Assembly: GCA_944350085.1 (NCBI GenBank)
Contig: CALVNY010000017.1
Coordinates: forward strand, 1-44,658
Direction: 5' to 3'
From: an uncultured Clostridia bacterium
GTDB lineage: Bacteria > Bacillota > Clostridia > Christensenellales > UBA1242
DNA length: 44,658 nt
Part shown: positions 32,322 to 40,621 of the stretch, one piece after another
How positions within the stretch are numbered: position 1 is the stretch's first letter
Layout of the letters: every line of letters starts with the position of its first letter
Position numbers and translations under genes: made by a program
Notes under the pieces: generated by a model
The model's database searches: none
Told to the model about the DNA's origin: nothing
What the model saw: the letters and a program-made list of their open reading frames with translations, nothing else

Positions 32322-33291
32322 TAATATGTTAAACGCATCAACAAACTTTTATGTTGGGCTTAGTATAGTTGCTGTTTTAATTATTGTTTTAGCAATAATT
32401 GTTGCAATTGTTCCAATAGGACTTTGGTTTAAAGCACTTTTTTCTGGTTGTTATATTTCTGCAACAAAACTTACTGGTTTAAGGCTTAGAAAGGTTAATG
32501 CGTCATTAATTGTAAATTGTTATATTAATGCAAAAAAGGCAGGTGTTGAAATTTCTTTACAAGATCTTGAAACACACTTGGTTGCAGGTGGCAACATAAA
32601 AAAAATTACAGAAGCATTAATAACAGCAAAAACAGCAAAAGTAAATTTAAGTGTTGAAACAGCAAAAGCATTAGATTTGGCAAACAAAGATGTTGTAAAT
32701 ATTGTTAAGTTATGTGTAACACCATCTGTAATTGTTACAAATCCAATAAGTGCTGTTGCAAAAGACGGCATTGAATTAATTGTTAAAGCAAGAGTAACCA
32801 TTGTTTGCGATATTGACAAAGTTCTTGGTGGGGCTAACGAAGACACAATAATTGCAAGAATTAATGAAGTTGTAGTTTCTGTTGTAGGAAATGCAAAAAC
32901 TCACACAAATATATTGGAAAATCCAAATGTAATTTCTAAAACAATTCTTGATAAAAAAATTGATTCTGCAACAGCATTTAATATTTTAAGTGCTGATGTT
33001 GAAGAAATAAATATTGGCAAAAATATTGGAGCAAAATTGCAAGCAGAAAGGGCAGAAGCAGATATGCAAATTGCACAAGCAAAAGCAGAAGAACGCAGAA
33101 GTTTGGCAATAGCAGCAGAACAAGAAATGCGTGCAAGAACACAAGAAAAACAAGCACAACTATTAGATGCAGAAGCCGAAGTTCCAAAAGCAATATCAAC
33201 AGCATTTAGGTCTGGTAAAATTGGTGTTATGGATTTTTACAAAATGAAAAATGTTTTATCTGATTCAAATAAAGAAAAGTTAAAAAAATAA
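32311..33291 (+). CDS. floA: Flotillin-like protein FloA
   Basis: A 326-residue flotillin of the YqfA/FloA type, close to the usual 330 residues. An N-terminal membrane segment (about 16-40) is followed by the SPFH-like domain ('L-F-S-G-C-Y-I-S-A-T-K-L', 'L-V-A-G-G-N-I') and a C-terminal coiled coil rich in Ala, Glu and Gln ('A-E-R-A-E-A-D-M-Q-I-A-Q-A-K-A-E-E-R-R') then 'D-F-Y-K-M-K-N'. FloA marks functional membrane microdomains. AAAGGA lies upstream of the ATG at 32311, which sits within the end of nfeD. An unknown membrane gene follows 12 bases later. Confidence 0.95.
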   Translation: MLNNNMLNASTNFYVGLSIVAVLIIVLAIIVAIVPIGLWFKALFSGCYISATKLTGLRLRKVNASLIVNCYINAKKAGVEISLQDLETHLVAGGNIKKITEALITAKTAKVNLSVETAKALDLANKDVVNIVKLCVTPSVIVTNPISAVAKDGIELIVKARVTIVCDIDKVLGGANEDTIIARINEVVVSVVGNAKTHTNILENPNVISKTILDKKIDSATAFNILSADVEEINIGKNIGAKLQAERAEADMQIAQAKAEERRSLAIAAEQEMRARTQEKQAQLLDAEAEVPKAISTAFRSGKIGVMDFYKMKNVLSDSNKEKLKK

Positions 33292-33303
33292 GAGTGGGTG
33301 TTT

Positions 33304-33936
33304 ATGGGAATTGGTGAAATAGTTTTAATTATAATTGTGGCATTAATAATTTTATTTTTATTGTTTATTTATTCAAACAACTTGAAATTTAAAAAGAAAC
33401 AAGAAAAAATAAAAAAAGAAGCAAAGGCAAAAGATGTTCAACCTATTGCTGATGTTTCGCCTCAACCAATTGAAAAAATTTCAAATAAAGGCAAAGAAGT
33501 TCCATTAAATGTTAATGACCCAATATTTAGTAAAAAAATGGGCTATGAAAATATTACAGAAAGAGTTGATGTTGGTGAATTAATTAGTCAAGAAAAAGAG
33601 CAAGAAAATAAAGAAATTGTAAACAAACTAGATAAAATTCAAATAACAAGCGAGCCAATAGACTCTCAAAAGTTTGACGAAATAGATGAACTTGCAAAAC
33701 CATCTAAAACAGCCGATTTTGAGGATGTTGAAAAAGAAATAAATTCTGTTGCTCTAAATAAAAAAGATGAGCAAAACAAACAATCAAATGATGAAATTTT
33801 AAAAACTTTTGAAGATTCAAAAGAGCAAGATTTAGTTATTGAAAAAAATATTTCTCAGCCAAATGTTGATGAAAATAAAAGTAATACATTTGAAATGATA
33901 AAAAAAATGTTAGACGAAGAAAATAAAAAAAATTAA
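33304..33936 (+). CDS. Unknown protein: membrane helix plus long acidic tail
   Basis: A 210-residue protein with one N-terminal membrane helix (about 3-22) then a long, Lys/Glu/Asp-rich, probably disordered cytoplasmic region with short coiled-coil-like stretches. I do not recognise a family. The ATG at 33304 is preferred over an in-frame GTG at 33298; the ribosome binding site is weak (AAGAG). It is the third gene of the nfeD-floA operon, where B. subtilis has the small yqfB, so a link to flotillin domains is possible but inferred. Its stop codon overlaps the terminator. Confidence 0.65.
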   Translation: MGIGEIVLIIIVALIILFLLFIYSNNLKFKKKQEKIKKEAKAKDVQPIADVSPQPIEKISNKGKEVPLNVNDPIFSKKMGYENITERVDVGELISQEKEQENKEIVNKLDKIQITSEPIDSQKFDEIDELAKPSKTADFEDVEKEINSVALNKKDEQNKQSNDEILKTFEDSKEQDLVIEKNISQPNVDENKSNTFEMIKKMLDEENKKN

Positions 33937-33965
33937 CAAACTTGGTTTCAAGTTTGTTTTTTTTG
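33935..33965 (+). terminator. Intrinsic terminator overlapping a stop codon
   Basis: A perfect 10-bp stem (33935-33944 with 33949-33958), 4-base loop and T run; the left arm starts within the TAA of the floA-operon tail gene. Confidence 0.88.
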
Positions 33966-34034
33966 CTTATTCTAAAAAACTAATTTAATTCATATATAAT
34001 TTAATAGAAATTAATTTAAAATTATGGGTGAATT

Positions 34035-34304
34035 ATGAGTAGTATAGTAGACGAATTATCAAAATATTTTAGTGTGCCATTTAATGAGGTTTTAGATTAT
34101 AAGTACACAGTTATTAATAATTCAGTTGTAAATGTTACGGGTTACAAAAAAATAATAAATTATAGTACGCAATTTGTTACTTTAAGCGTAAAAAAAAATG
34201 AATTAATAATTGAAGGAGAAAATTTGAAAATTAAAGAATTAGACAAAGGAAATATAGTTTTAGTGGGCAAAATTTATAAAATTTATTTAAGCAAAGAGAG
34301 TTAA
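34035..34304 (+). CDS. yqfC: Sporulation protein YqfC (YabP/YqfC family)
   Basis: An 89-residue protein of the YabP/YqfC family: 'V-N-V-T-G-Y-K-K-I-I-N-Y-S-T-Q-F-V-T-L' followed by 'L-x-I-x-G-E-N-L-K-I-K-E-L' and a final beta pair. In B. subtilis yqfC is expressed in the mother cell under sigma E and pairs with yqfD; the biochemical role is unknown. It precedes yqfD by two bases. GGGTG lies before the ATG. I could not identify a clear sigma-E promoter in 33966-34034. Confidence 0.92.
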   Translation: MSSIVDELSKYFSVPFNEVLDYKYTVINNSVVNVTGYKKIINYSTQFVTLSVKKNELIIEGENLKIKELDKGNIVLVGKIYKIYLSKES

Positions 34305-34306
34305 TT

Positions 34307-35428
34307 ATGTTTAGAAATGTTTATAGGGTAAAAATAAAAGGGCTAAATTTAGATAGATTAATTAATTACATAATGCAAAATTATAAAAGTTACAACTTAA
34401 AAAGAATTGCGTATGATGAATTGGAAGTTGAACTTGGTTACAAAAGTTATAACAACTTGCTTTTAAAAATTGACACTTCATGCTATAATATAACAGTTGA
34501 AAAAACATTTGGTATTAAATTTTTTTTAAACAAATTAAAGCAAAGTATTGCGCTAATTATTTCAACTAGCATTTGTTTGTCTTTTGTGTGCTATTTAAAC
34601 ACAAGGCTTCTTAAAATAAATATTTATGGAGCAAAAGAAAGTACCATACAAGAGATATATAAAGTTTTAAATCAAAACAACATAAAAACTTTTAAAAGTA
34701 ACAAAATAGAATTAGGCAATTTAGAACAAGACATATTGCAAAATGTAAGTGAAATAAGTTTAGTAAGTGCGGTTATAAAAGGCAATGTTTTAATTATAAA
34801 TGTAAAAGAAAAATTGCCAGATGTTAAAATAGACTATGCTGATTTTGTTGCTCCGTACAATTTGATTATTGAAGATATAGAGTGTTACCAAGGAACTCTT
34901 CTTAAAAACAAGGGCAACTTAGTTAAAGCAGGCGAAACAATTATAGGGGCATACACAATTAACGCTAATGGCGAAAAAACAAGTGTGAAGCCTATTTATA
35001 AATTAGATGCAACAACTTATTTTAGTGGTCAAGTTGAATTTAATGAAATAGAAACAAAATTGGAAAGAACAGGCAAGAAAATAGTAAATTCGTGTTATAA
35101 TATTTTTAATTGTGATTTTTTAAAAATAAATAAGTCTAATAAATTTGCTTTGTATGATGAAGAAACAAAAGAAGTAAAACTTTTTAATAATTTATTTTTG
35201 CCACTAACAGTAAAAAAACAAATATATTACGAATTAAAAGAAGTAAAAATAGAACATAATTTTGAAGAAGAAAAGGAGTTATATTTACAAAAAAGTAAGC
35301 AATGTGCAATGGAAAAATTGCCACAAGGATTAGTTGTTTCAAATACTATTCAAGAAGTTATTGATGGCGGAAGCACAAAACTAATTCAAACTTACTTAGA
35401 AGTAAAGATTAAATTAACAAATGATTAA
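34307..35428 (+). CDS. yqfD: Sporulation protein YqfD
   Basis: A 373-residue protein of the YqfD family (usually about 390). A cytoplasmic N-terminal part (1-75) is followed by one membrane helix (about 80-98), then a large extracytoplasmic region that begins with a POTRA-like segment ('L-K-I-N-I-Y-G-A-K-E-S-T-I-Q-E-I'), contains 'D-V-K-I-D-Y-A-D-F-V-A-P-Y-N-L' and 'G-N-L-V-K-A-G-E-T-I-I-G-A-Y'. It is a sporulation membrane protein of unknown mechanism. Its end overlaps ybeY by eight bases; phoH and pgpH, which normally lie between them, are absent. Confidence 0.93.
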   Translation: MFRNVYRVKIKGLNLDRLINYIMQNYKSYNLKRIAYDELEVELGYKSYNNLLLKIDTSCYNITVEKTFGIKFFLNKLKQSIALIISTSICLSFVCYLNTRLLKINIYGAKESTIQEIYKVLNQNNIKTFKSNKIELGNLEQDILQNVSEISLVSAVIKGNVLIINVKEKLPDVKIDYADFVAPYNLIIEDIECYQGTLLKNKGNLVKAGETIIGAYTINANGEKTSVKPIYKLDATTYFSGQVEFNEIETKLERTGKKIVNSCYNIFNCDFLKINKSNKFALYDEETKEVKLFNNLFLPLTVKKQIYYELKEVKIEHNFEEEKELYLQKSKQCAMEKLPQGLVVSNTIQEVIDGGSTKLIQTYLEVKIKLTND

Positions 35429-35912
35429 TATAAAATGTAATAAAAAACTAAAATATTTAGAAAGTTATTATAATAATTTGCTTAACGAAGTGGTAAAAAC
35501 TTTTAATATTACTAACGAAATAGAAATTAATGTTGAGTTTGTTTCAAGATTGGCTATAAAAAAATTAAACAAACAATTTAGAAACATAAACAAAGTAACA
35601 GATGTTTTATCATTTCCAACGTTAGAACTTAAAATGCCACTTGAAAATATGCTATTAAAACAAAACTTTGTAGATGACATTAATCCAGAAACAAACAACA
35701 TTATGTTGGGCGACATTTACATTTGTTTTAATAAGGTAAAAAAACAAGCAAAAGAATATGGACATAGTGTGTTAAGAGAATCTTGTTATTTGTTTTTGCA
35801 TGGAGTGTTGCATTTGCTAGGTTTTGACCACATAAAAGAAGAAGATAAAACTGAAATGCGAAAATATGAAGAATTAGTTTTAAATAATTTAGATATACAA
35901 AGGACCAAATAA
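35421..35912 (+). CDS. ybeY: Endoribonuclease YbeY
   Basis: A 163-residue zinc metallo-RNase with the signature HGVLHLLGFDH (His127, His131, His137), the N-terminal 'L-N-K-Q-F-R-N-I-N-K-V-T-D-V-L-S-F-P' and 'G-D-I-Y-I-C'. YbeY is needed for 16S rRNA 3' maturation and ribosome quality control and works with Era, whose gene follows with a one-base overlap. It starts inside the end of yqfD. Confidence 0.96.
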   Translation: MINIKCNKKLKYLESYYNNLLNEVVKTFNITNEIEINVEFVSRLAIKKLNKQFRNINKVTDVLSFPTLELKMPLENMLLKQNFVDDINPETNNIMLGDIYICFNKVKKQAKEYGHSVLRESCYLFLHGVLHLLGFDHIKEEDKTEMRKYEELVLNNLDIQRTK

Positions 35913-36793
35913 TGAAATCAGGATTTGTTACAATTTTAGGGAAACCAAATGTTGGTAAAAGTACATTACTTAATAAAATTTTAGGGGAAAAAGTTTCAAT
36001 AGTTTCGCCAAAGCCACAAACCACAAGAAACAAAATCTTGGGTATTTTAAACGAACCAGAATATCAAATAATTTTCATAGACACGCCGGGCAAACACAAT
36101 ATTAAAAACAAATTAGACAAATATATGGATAGTGAAATTGAACAAGCAAAACAAGATGTTGATATTGTGTTGCTTGTTATTGATGGCTCTAAAAAAATTA
36201 ATGAAAGTGATTACGAATTTGTAGAAAGTTTTGAAAAATCAAAACAAAAGGTAATTGTTGTAATTAATAAAATTGATGACACAACTTTTGAAAAATTATA
36301 TCCTCAACTTGTTAGATTTAATAATATGAAGTTTGTTTTGGATATAATTCCAATAAGTGCAAAAAATGGAAAAAATGTTGATGAATTAATTAATGTCATT
36401 AAAAACAATTTAACAAGCGATATTAAGTATTTTGATGATGACATATTTACTGACAAATCAATAAGATTTATGGTTAGCGAAATAATTCGCGAAAAAGCAC
36501 TTTTGTATTTGCAAGATGAAATACCACATGGAATTGCAGTGGATATTGTGGAATTTAAAGAGGATAGCAAAAAAGTTATTATTGATGCAGATATAATTTG
36601 CGAAAGGGAAGCACACAAACCAATAATTTTAGGCTGTAATGGTGAAATGATTAAAAAAATAGGGACTGCATCAAGGATTGACATTGAAAATTTAGTAGGA
36701 TTAAAAGTTTATTTAAGTTTGTTTGTTAAAGTTAGAGATAATTGGCGAAACAATTTTAATCAAATGAATAACTTAGGATATACAGAAGAATAG
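35912..36793 (+). CDS. era: GTPase Era
   Basis: A 293-residue protein: GTPase domain with GKPNVGKST (10-18), DTPG and NKID, then a KH domain ('E-R-E-A-H-K-P-I-I-L-G-C-N-G-E-M-I-K-K-I-G'). Era binds the 3' end of 16S rRNA and guides 30S assembly. The start overlaps the ybeY stop by one base. The dgkA and cdd genes found before era in Bacillus are missing. Confidence 0.97.
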   Translation: MKSGFVTILGKPNVGKSTLLNKILGEKVSIVSPKPQTTRNKILGILNEPEYQIIFIDTPGKHNIKNKLDKYMDSEIEQAKQDVDIVLLVIDGSKKINESDYEFVESFEKSKQKVIVVINKIDDTTFEKLYPQLVRFNNMKFVLDIIPISAKNGKNVDELINVIKNNLTSDIKYFDDDIFTDKSIRFMVSEIIREKALLYLQDEIPHGIAVDIVEFKEDSKKVIIDADIICEREAHKPIILGCNGEMIKKIGTASRIDIENLVGLKVYLSLFVKVRDNWRNNFNQMNNLGYTEE

Positions 36794-36841
36794 AATAATT
36801 TTTAAAAATTTTGCCAACTTAAAAGTATAAGGTGGTGCATT

Positions 36842-36955
36842 ATGGAAAATAATGATGACATTAAAGATTTAAGTTGGAAACTTTTTGAAAAAACAGGAGA
36901 AGTTTCTTATTTTATGTTGTACAAGGCATTAAAAGATAGAAATGACAAAGACTAA
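36842..36955 (+). CDS. yqzL: YqzL-family small protein
   Basis: A 37-residue protein starting MENNDDIKDLSWKLFEKTGE, too short for routine ORF calling. The pattern 'S-W-K-L-F-E-K-T-G-x-x-x-x-F-M-L-Y-K-x-L' matches YqzL, a tiny protein encoded between era and recO in Firmicutes; its role is unknown. AAGGTGG lies just upstream of the ATG, and the stop overlaps the recO start by one base (TAATG), showing that it is translated and coupled to recO. Confidence 0.88.
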   Translation: MENNDDIKDLSWKLFEKTGEVSYFMLYKALKDRNDKD

Positions 36956-37686
36956 TGGAAGAACTAAAAATTACAGGCGTTGTAATAACAAGCATAGATT
37001 ATAAGGAAAATGATAAAATTTTAACCATTTTTAGTTTGGAACTAGGTGTGGTTAAAGCACAAATAAAAGGTGTTAAGCAAGCAAAATCAAAATTAAAATA
37101 TGCTTGCCAGCCTTTTTTTGTGGGTGAATTCTTTTTAATTAAAAAAAATGGTTATTATTTAATAACTACTATTAATACAATAGAAAATTTTTATGATTTA
37201 ACATCAAATTACGATAGGTATTTAGTTGGCACAATTATTTTAGAAACCATTAAATTAACTTTTAAAGATGGAATGATTAATGAAGTATTATTTTTAGAAC
37301 TTTTAAAAATTCTTGAAACACTTTGTTATGAAACAACAAATGAATATATGATTCTTATAAAATATATGTTGAATTTTTTTAAGCTTAGTGGTTATGGATT
37401 AAATTTTGACAAATGTGCAGTATGTGGAATTAAACTAAATGGTATTACATATTTAAGTTTAGGGGCAGGTGGATTAGTTTGTGAAGTGTGCAAAGATGAA
37501 TATGATATTAAATTAGAAAAAAATGTGTTTTCAAGTTTAAAAATTATTGACAATGTTGATTTAAGTAAGTTGTCCACTGTAAAATTAAATAACAATGTTT
37601 TAATAAAATGTTTGATGCTTTTAAAGTTAAATTTTAACTCAATTTTTAAGGTTAAACTAAACTCAATAAATAACATATTAATTTAA
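36955..37686 (+). CDS. recO: DNA repair protein RecO
   Basis: A 243-residue protein with an N-terminal OB-fold ('I-T-G-V-V-I-T-S-I-D-Y-K-E-N-D-K-I-L-T-I-F') and a C-terminal helical region holding a four-cysteine zinc site, Cys154, Cys157, Cys176 and Cys179. RecO with RecR loads RecA onto SSB-coated single strands. The start overlaps the yqzL stop. The position after era-yqzL is the standard Firmicutes one. Confidence 0.95.
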   Translation: MEELKITGVVITSIDYKENDKILTIFSLELGVVKAQIKGVKQAKSKLKYACQPFFVGEFFLIKKNGYYLITTINTIENFYDLTSNYDRYLVGTIILETIKLTFKDGMINEVLFLELLKILETLCYETTNEYMILIKYMLNFFKLSGYGLNFDKCAVCGIKLNGITYLSLGAGGLVCEVCKDEYDIKLEKNVFSSLKIIDNVDLSKLSTVKLNNNVLIKCLMLLKLNFNSIFKVKLNSINNILI

Positions 37687-37698
37687 TCAAAAATTATT

Positions 37699-37735
37699 AA
37701 AAAAGTAGTAAATTTTTAAGCTGCTTTTTTTTGTT
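37699..37735 (+). terminator. Intrinsic terminator after recO
   Basis: An 11-bp stem with two G-T pairs (37699-37709 with 37720-37730), 10-base loop and T-rich tail. Confidence 0.72.
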
Positions 37736-37749
37736 TTTTTAATATTTTG

Positions 37750-37778
37750 TTGCTATATTTTAATTAAAATTATATAAT
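37750..37778 (+). promoter_or_regulatory. Promoter of ppdK
   Basis: TTGCTA (37750-37755), a 17-base spacer and TATAAT (37773-37778); predicted start near 37785, followed by AAAGGAAGG before the ATG. Confidence 0.65.
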
Positions 37779-37818
37779 AATTTTAGATTAAAAATTTTAA
37801 TTTTAAAGGAAGGATTTT

Positions 37819-40443
37819 ATGGCTAAAAAATATGTTTATCTTTTTAAAGAAGGTAATGCCAAAATGCGTAACATTTTGGGTGGCAAAGGTGCAAACTTAG
37901 CAGAAATGTCAAGAATCGGTTTGCCTGTTCCACAAGGATTTACAGTAAGTGCAGAAGTATGTAATTTATATTACGAAAACAACGAAACACTTCCACAAGA
38001 AGTAGTAAATCAAATTGATAAAGCACTACAAAAAGTTCAAAAACAAACAGGTAAAGTTTTTGGTGATGCAACAAACCCTCTTTTAGTATCAGTTCGTTCA
38101 GGTGCAAGAGTTAGTATGCCAGGTATGATGGACACAATCTTAAACTTGGGTATTAATGATGAAGTGGTTGAAGGCTTAGCAAAACTAACAGGCAACAGAA
38201 GATTTGCTTTTGACAGTTACAGAAGATTTATGCAAATGTTTGCAAATGTTGTTATGGGTGTTGATATGTCTTTATTTGAAAATGTTTTGGATAAAGCAAA
38301 AGAAAGTAAAGGTGTAACAAAAGACACAGATTTAACAGCAGAAGATTTAGAAAAAATTGTTAAAGAATATAAAAAGATTTACAAAAAAGAAATGAAGGAA
38401 GATTTCCCAACAGATGCTAGAACTCAAATGCTTGAAGCAGTAAAAGCAGTATTTAGAAGTTGGAACACTCCAAGAGCAATAGTTTATAGAAAAATGAACG
38501 ATATTCCAGCAAGTTGGGGAACTGCTGTAAATGTTCAAACAATGGTATTTGGTAATATGGGCGAGGAAAGTGGAACAGGTGTTGCATTTACTCGTAACCC
38601 ATCAACAGGTGAAAACAAACTTTATGGCGAATATTTAATGAATGCTCAAGGTGAAGATGTTGTTTCTGGTGTTAGAACACCTTTCCCTATTGAACACTTA
38701 AAAGAACAAAACGAAGATTTATATAATCAATTTGTTGCAATTTGCCAAAAACTTGAAAAACATTATAAAGATATGCAAGACATGGAATTTACTATTGAAA
38801 ATGGTAAACTTTATATGTTGCAAACTCGTAATGGTAAAAGAACTGCTGTTGCAGCATTACAAATTGCAATCGACATGGTTAATGAAGGCAGAATTTCAAG
38901 AAAAGAAGCATTGTTAAAAATTGACCCAAAAACTTTAGATAGTTTGCTTCATCCAATGTTTGATGATAAAGACTTGAAAAAAGCAAAAGCCGATGCAAAA
39001 GGATTGCCAGCAAGCCCAGGAGCAGGTTGTGGAGTTATTGCATTAACTAGTGAAAGAGCAAAAGAACTTCATAGCGAAGGCAAAAAAGTTATACTTGTTC
39101 GTAAAGAAACAAGTCCAGAAGACATTGAAGGTATGAATGCATCTATGGCAGTATTAACTGCAACAGGTGGTATGACATCACATGCAGCAGTTGTTGCTCG
39201 TGGAATGGGAACACCTTGTGTTGCTGGTTGTGGTGCACTTGTTGTTGATGAAGAAAAAGGAACAATCACAGCAAATGGAAAAACATTAAAAGAAGGAGAT
39301 GTTATTAGCGTTGATGGTTCAACAGGTAACGTTTACTTCCAAGAAATTAAAACAGTTGACGCACAAATTTCTGGAAACTTTAAAACAATCATGGATTGGT
39401 CAAAAGAATTTGGTTTAGTTGGCGTAAGAGCAAATGCTGATAATGAAAGAGATGCAAAGCGTGCATTAGAATTGGGTGCAGAAGGCATTGGTCTATGCAG
39501 AACTGAACACATGTTCTTTGAAGAAAGCAGAATTAAGGCCGTTAGAGAAATGATTATTTCACAAGATGTAAAAGAAAGAGAAAAAGCACTTGCAAAAATT
39601 TTACCAATGCAAAAAGGTGATTTTGTTGCAATGTTTAAAGCATTAAATGGAAAATCATTAACAGTTAGATATTTGGATCCACCTCTACACGAATTTTTGC
39701 CTAAGAAAGAAGATGAAATTAAAGACTTAGCAAAATCTTTAAATAAAACTTATGCAGAAGTTAAACATGTAGTTGATGATTTACATGAATTTAACCCAAT
39801 GATGGGATTCCGTGGTTGCCGTTTGTCAATTAAAATGCCTGAAATTGCAGCAATGCAAACAAAAGCAGTAATTGAAGCAGCAATAGAAGTTAAAAAACAA
39901 GGCATTGATGTTCATCCTGAAATTATGGTTCCACTTGTAGGTGATGTAAAAGAATTAAGATATGTAAAAGAAATTATTGTTAAAACTGCTGACGAACTAA
40001 TTTCAAAAAGCGGTTTAGATATTACATACAAAGTTGGAACAATGATTGAAATACCTCGTGCGGCATTAGTTGCAGATGAAATTGCAAAAGAGGCTGATTT
40101 CTTCTCATTTGGAACAAACGACTTAACACAAATGACATTTGGTTATAGCCGTGATGATGCTGGCAAATTTATTAATGACTATTATTCAAAAGGTATTTTG
40201 GAAGCAGATCCATTTGTTAAAATTGACCAAGCAGGTGTTGGTAAACTTATGAGCAACACAGTTCGTTTAGGAAGGGGTGTAAAACCTGAACTTAAAATTG
40301 GTATTTGTGGTGAACAAGGTGCTGACCCAAGTAGTATTGCATTTGCACACAAACTTGGTATTACTTATGTTTCATGTTCTCCATTTAGAGTTCCTATTGC
40401 AATACTTGCTTCTGCACAAGCAGCAATCAATGCAAAGAAATAA
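37819..40443 (+). CDS. ppdK: Pyruvate, phosphate dikinase
   Basis: An 874-residue enzyme, the length of the well-studied Clostridium symbiosum enzyme. The N-terminal ATP-grasp domain has 'G-G-K-G-A-N-L-A-E-M' and 'V-S-V-R-S-G-A-R-V-S-M-P-G-M-M-D-T-I-L-N-L-G'. The swivelling phosphohistidine domain has GGMTSHAAVVARGMGTPC with His455 and the adjacent Thr453 that regulators phosphorylate in plants and bacteria. The C-terminal PEP/pyruvate domain has GLCRTEHMFF and the end motif 'G-I-C-G-E-Q-G'. It interconverts ATP, pyruvate and Pi with AMP, PEP and PPi, and so also uses PPi, like the pyrophosphatase at 16473. It is transcribed alone; codon use here is richer in C-ending codons than its neighbours, consistent with high expression. 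Confidence 0.98.
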   Translation: MAKKYVYLFKEGNAKMRNILGGKGANLAEMSRIGLPVPQGFTVSAEVCNLYYENNETLPQEVVNQIDKALQKVQKQTGKVFGDATNPLLVSVRSGARVSMPGMMDTILNLGINDEVVEGLAKLTGNRRFAFDSYRRFMQMFANVVMGVDMSLFENVLDKAKESKGVTKDTDLTAEDLEKIVKEYKKIYKKEMKEDFPTDARTQMLEAVKAVFRSWNTPRAIVYRKMNDIPASWGTAVNVQTMVFGNMGEESGTGVAFTRNPSTGENKLYGEYLMNAQGEDVVSGVRTPFPIEHLKEQNEDLYNQFVAICQKLEKHYKDMQDMEFTIENGKLYMLQTRNGKRTAVAALQIAIDMVNEGRISRKEALLKIDPKTLDSLLHPMFDDKDLKKAKADAKGLPASPGAGCGVIALTSERAKELHSEGKKVILVRKETSPEDIEGMNASMAVLTATGGMTSHAAVVARGMGTPCVAGCGALVVDEEKGTITANGKTLKEGDVISVDGSTGNVYFQEIKTVDAQISGNFKTIMDWSKEFGLVGVRANADNERDAKRALELGAEGIGLCRTEHMFFEESRIKAVREMIISQDVKEREKALAKILPMQKGDFVAMFKALNGKSLTVRYLDPPLHEFLPKKEDEIKDLAKSLNKTYAEVKHVVDDLHEFNPMMGFRGCRLSIKMPEIAAMQTKAVIEAAIEVKKQGIDVHPEIMVPLVGDVKELRYVKEIIVKTADELISKSGLDITYKVGTMIEIPRAALVADEIAKEADFFSFGTNDLTQMTFGYSRDDAGKFINDYYSKGILEADPFVKIDQAGVGKLMSNTVRLGRGVKPELKIGICGEQGADPSSIAFAHKLGITYVSCSPFRVPIAILASAQAAINAKK

Positions 40444-40460
40444 GCAAATAAATAATTTAA

Positions 40461-40489
40461 AAACGACATTGCAAAATGTCGTTTTTTTT
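40461..40489 (+). terminator. Intrinsic terminator after ppdK
   Basis: A perfect 10-bp stem (40461-40470 with 40475-40484) capped by a GCAA tetraloop and followed by a T run. Confidence 0.9.
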
Positions 40490-40621
40490 GTTAAATATAA
40501 TAATTTGAAAATATTTATATATATTTTTTAAAAAAATATTAAAATTTTATTAATAAAAAAAGGAAAATTAAAAGAAAATTTGTATTAACTTATTAGATTG
40601 TGAAATTTTGGAGATTTTACA

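Noticed and set aside
33966..34034. Possible sigma-E promoter before yqfC
   Set aside because: TCATATAT is present but no CATACAAT-like -10 follows at 13-15 bases.
38347..38538. Several minus-strand open frames opposite ppdK
   Set aside because: Shadows of a highly conserved coding region; none has a ribosome binding site or recognisable product.
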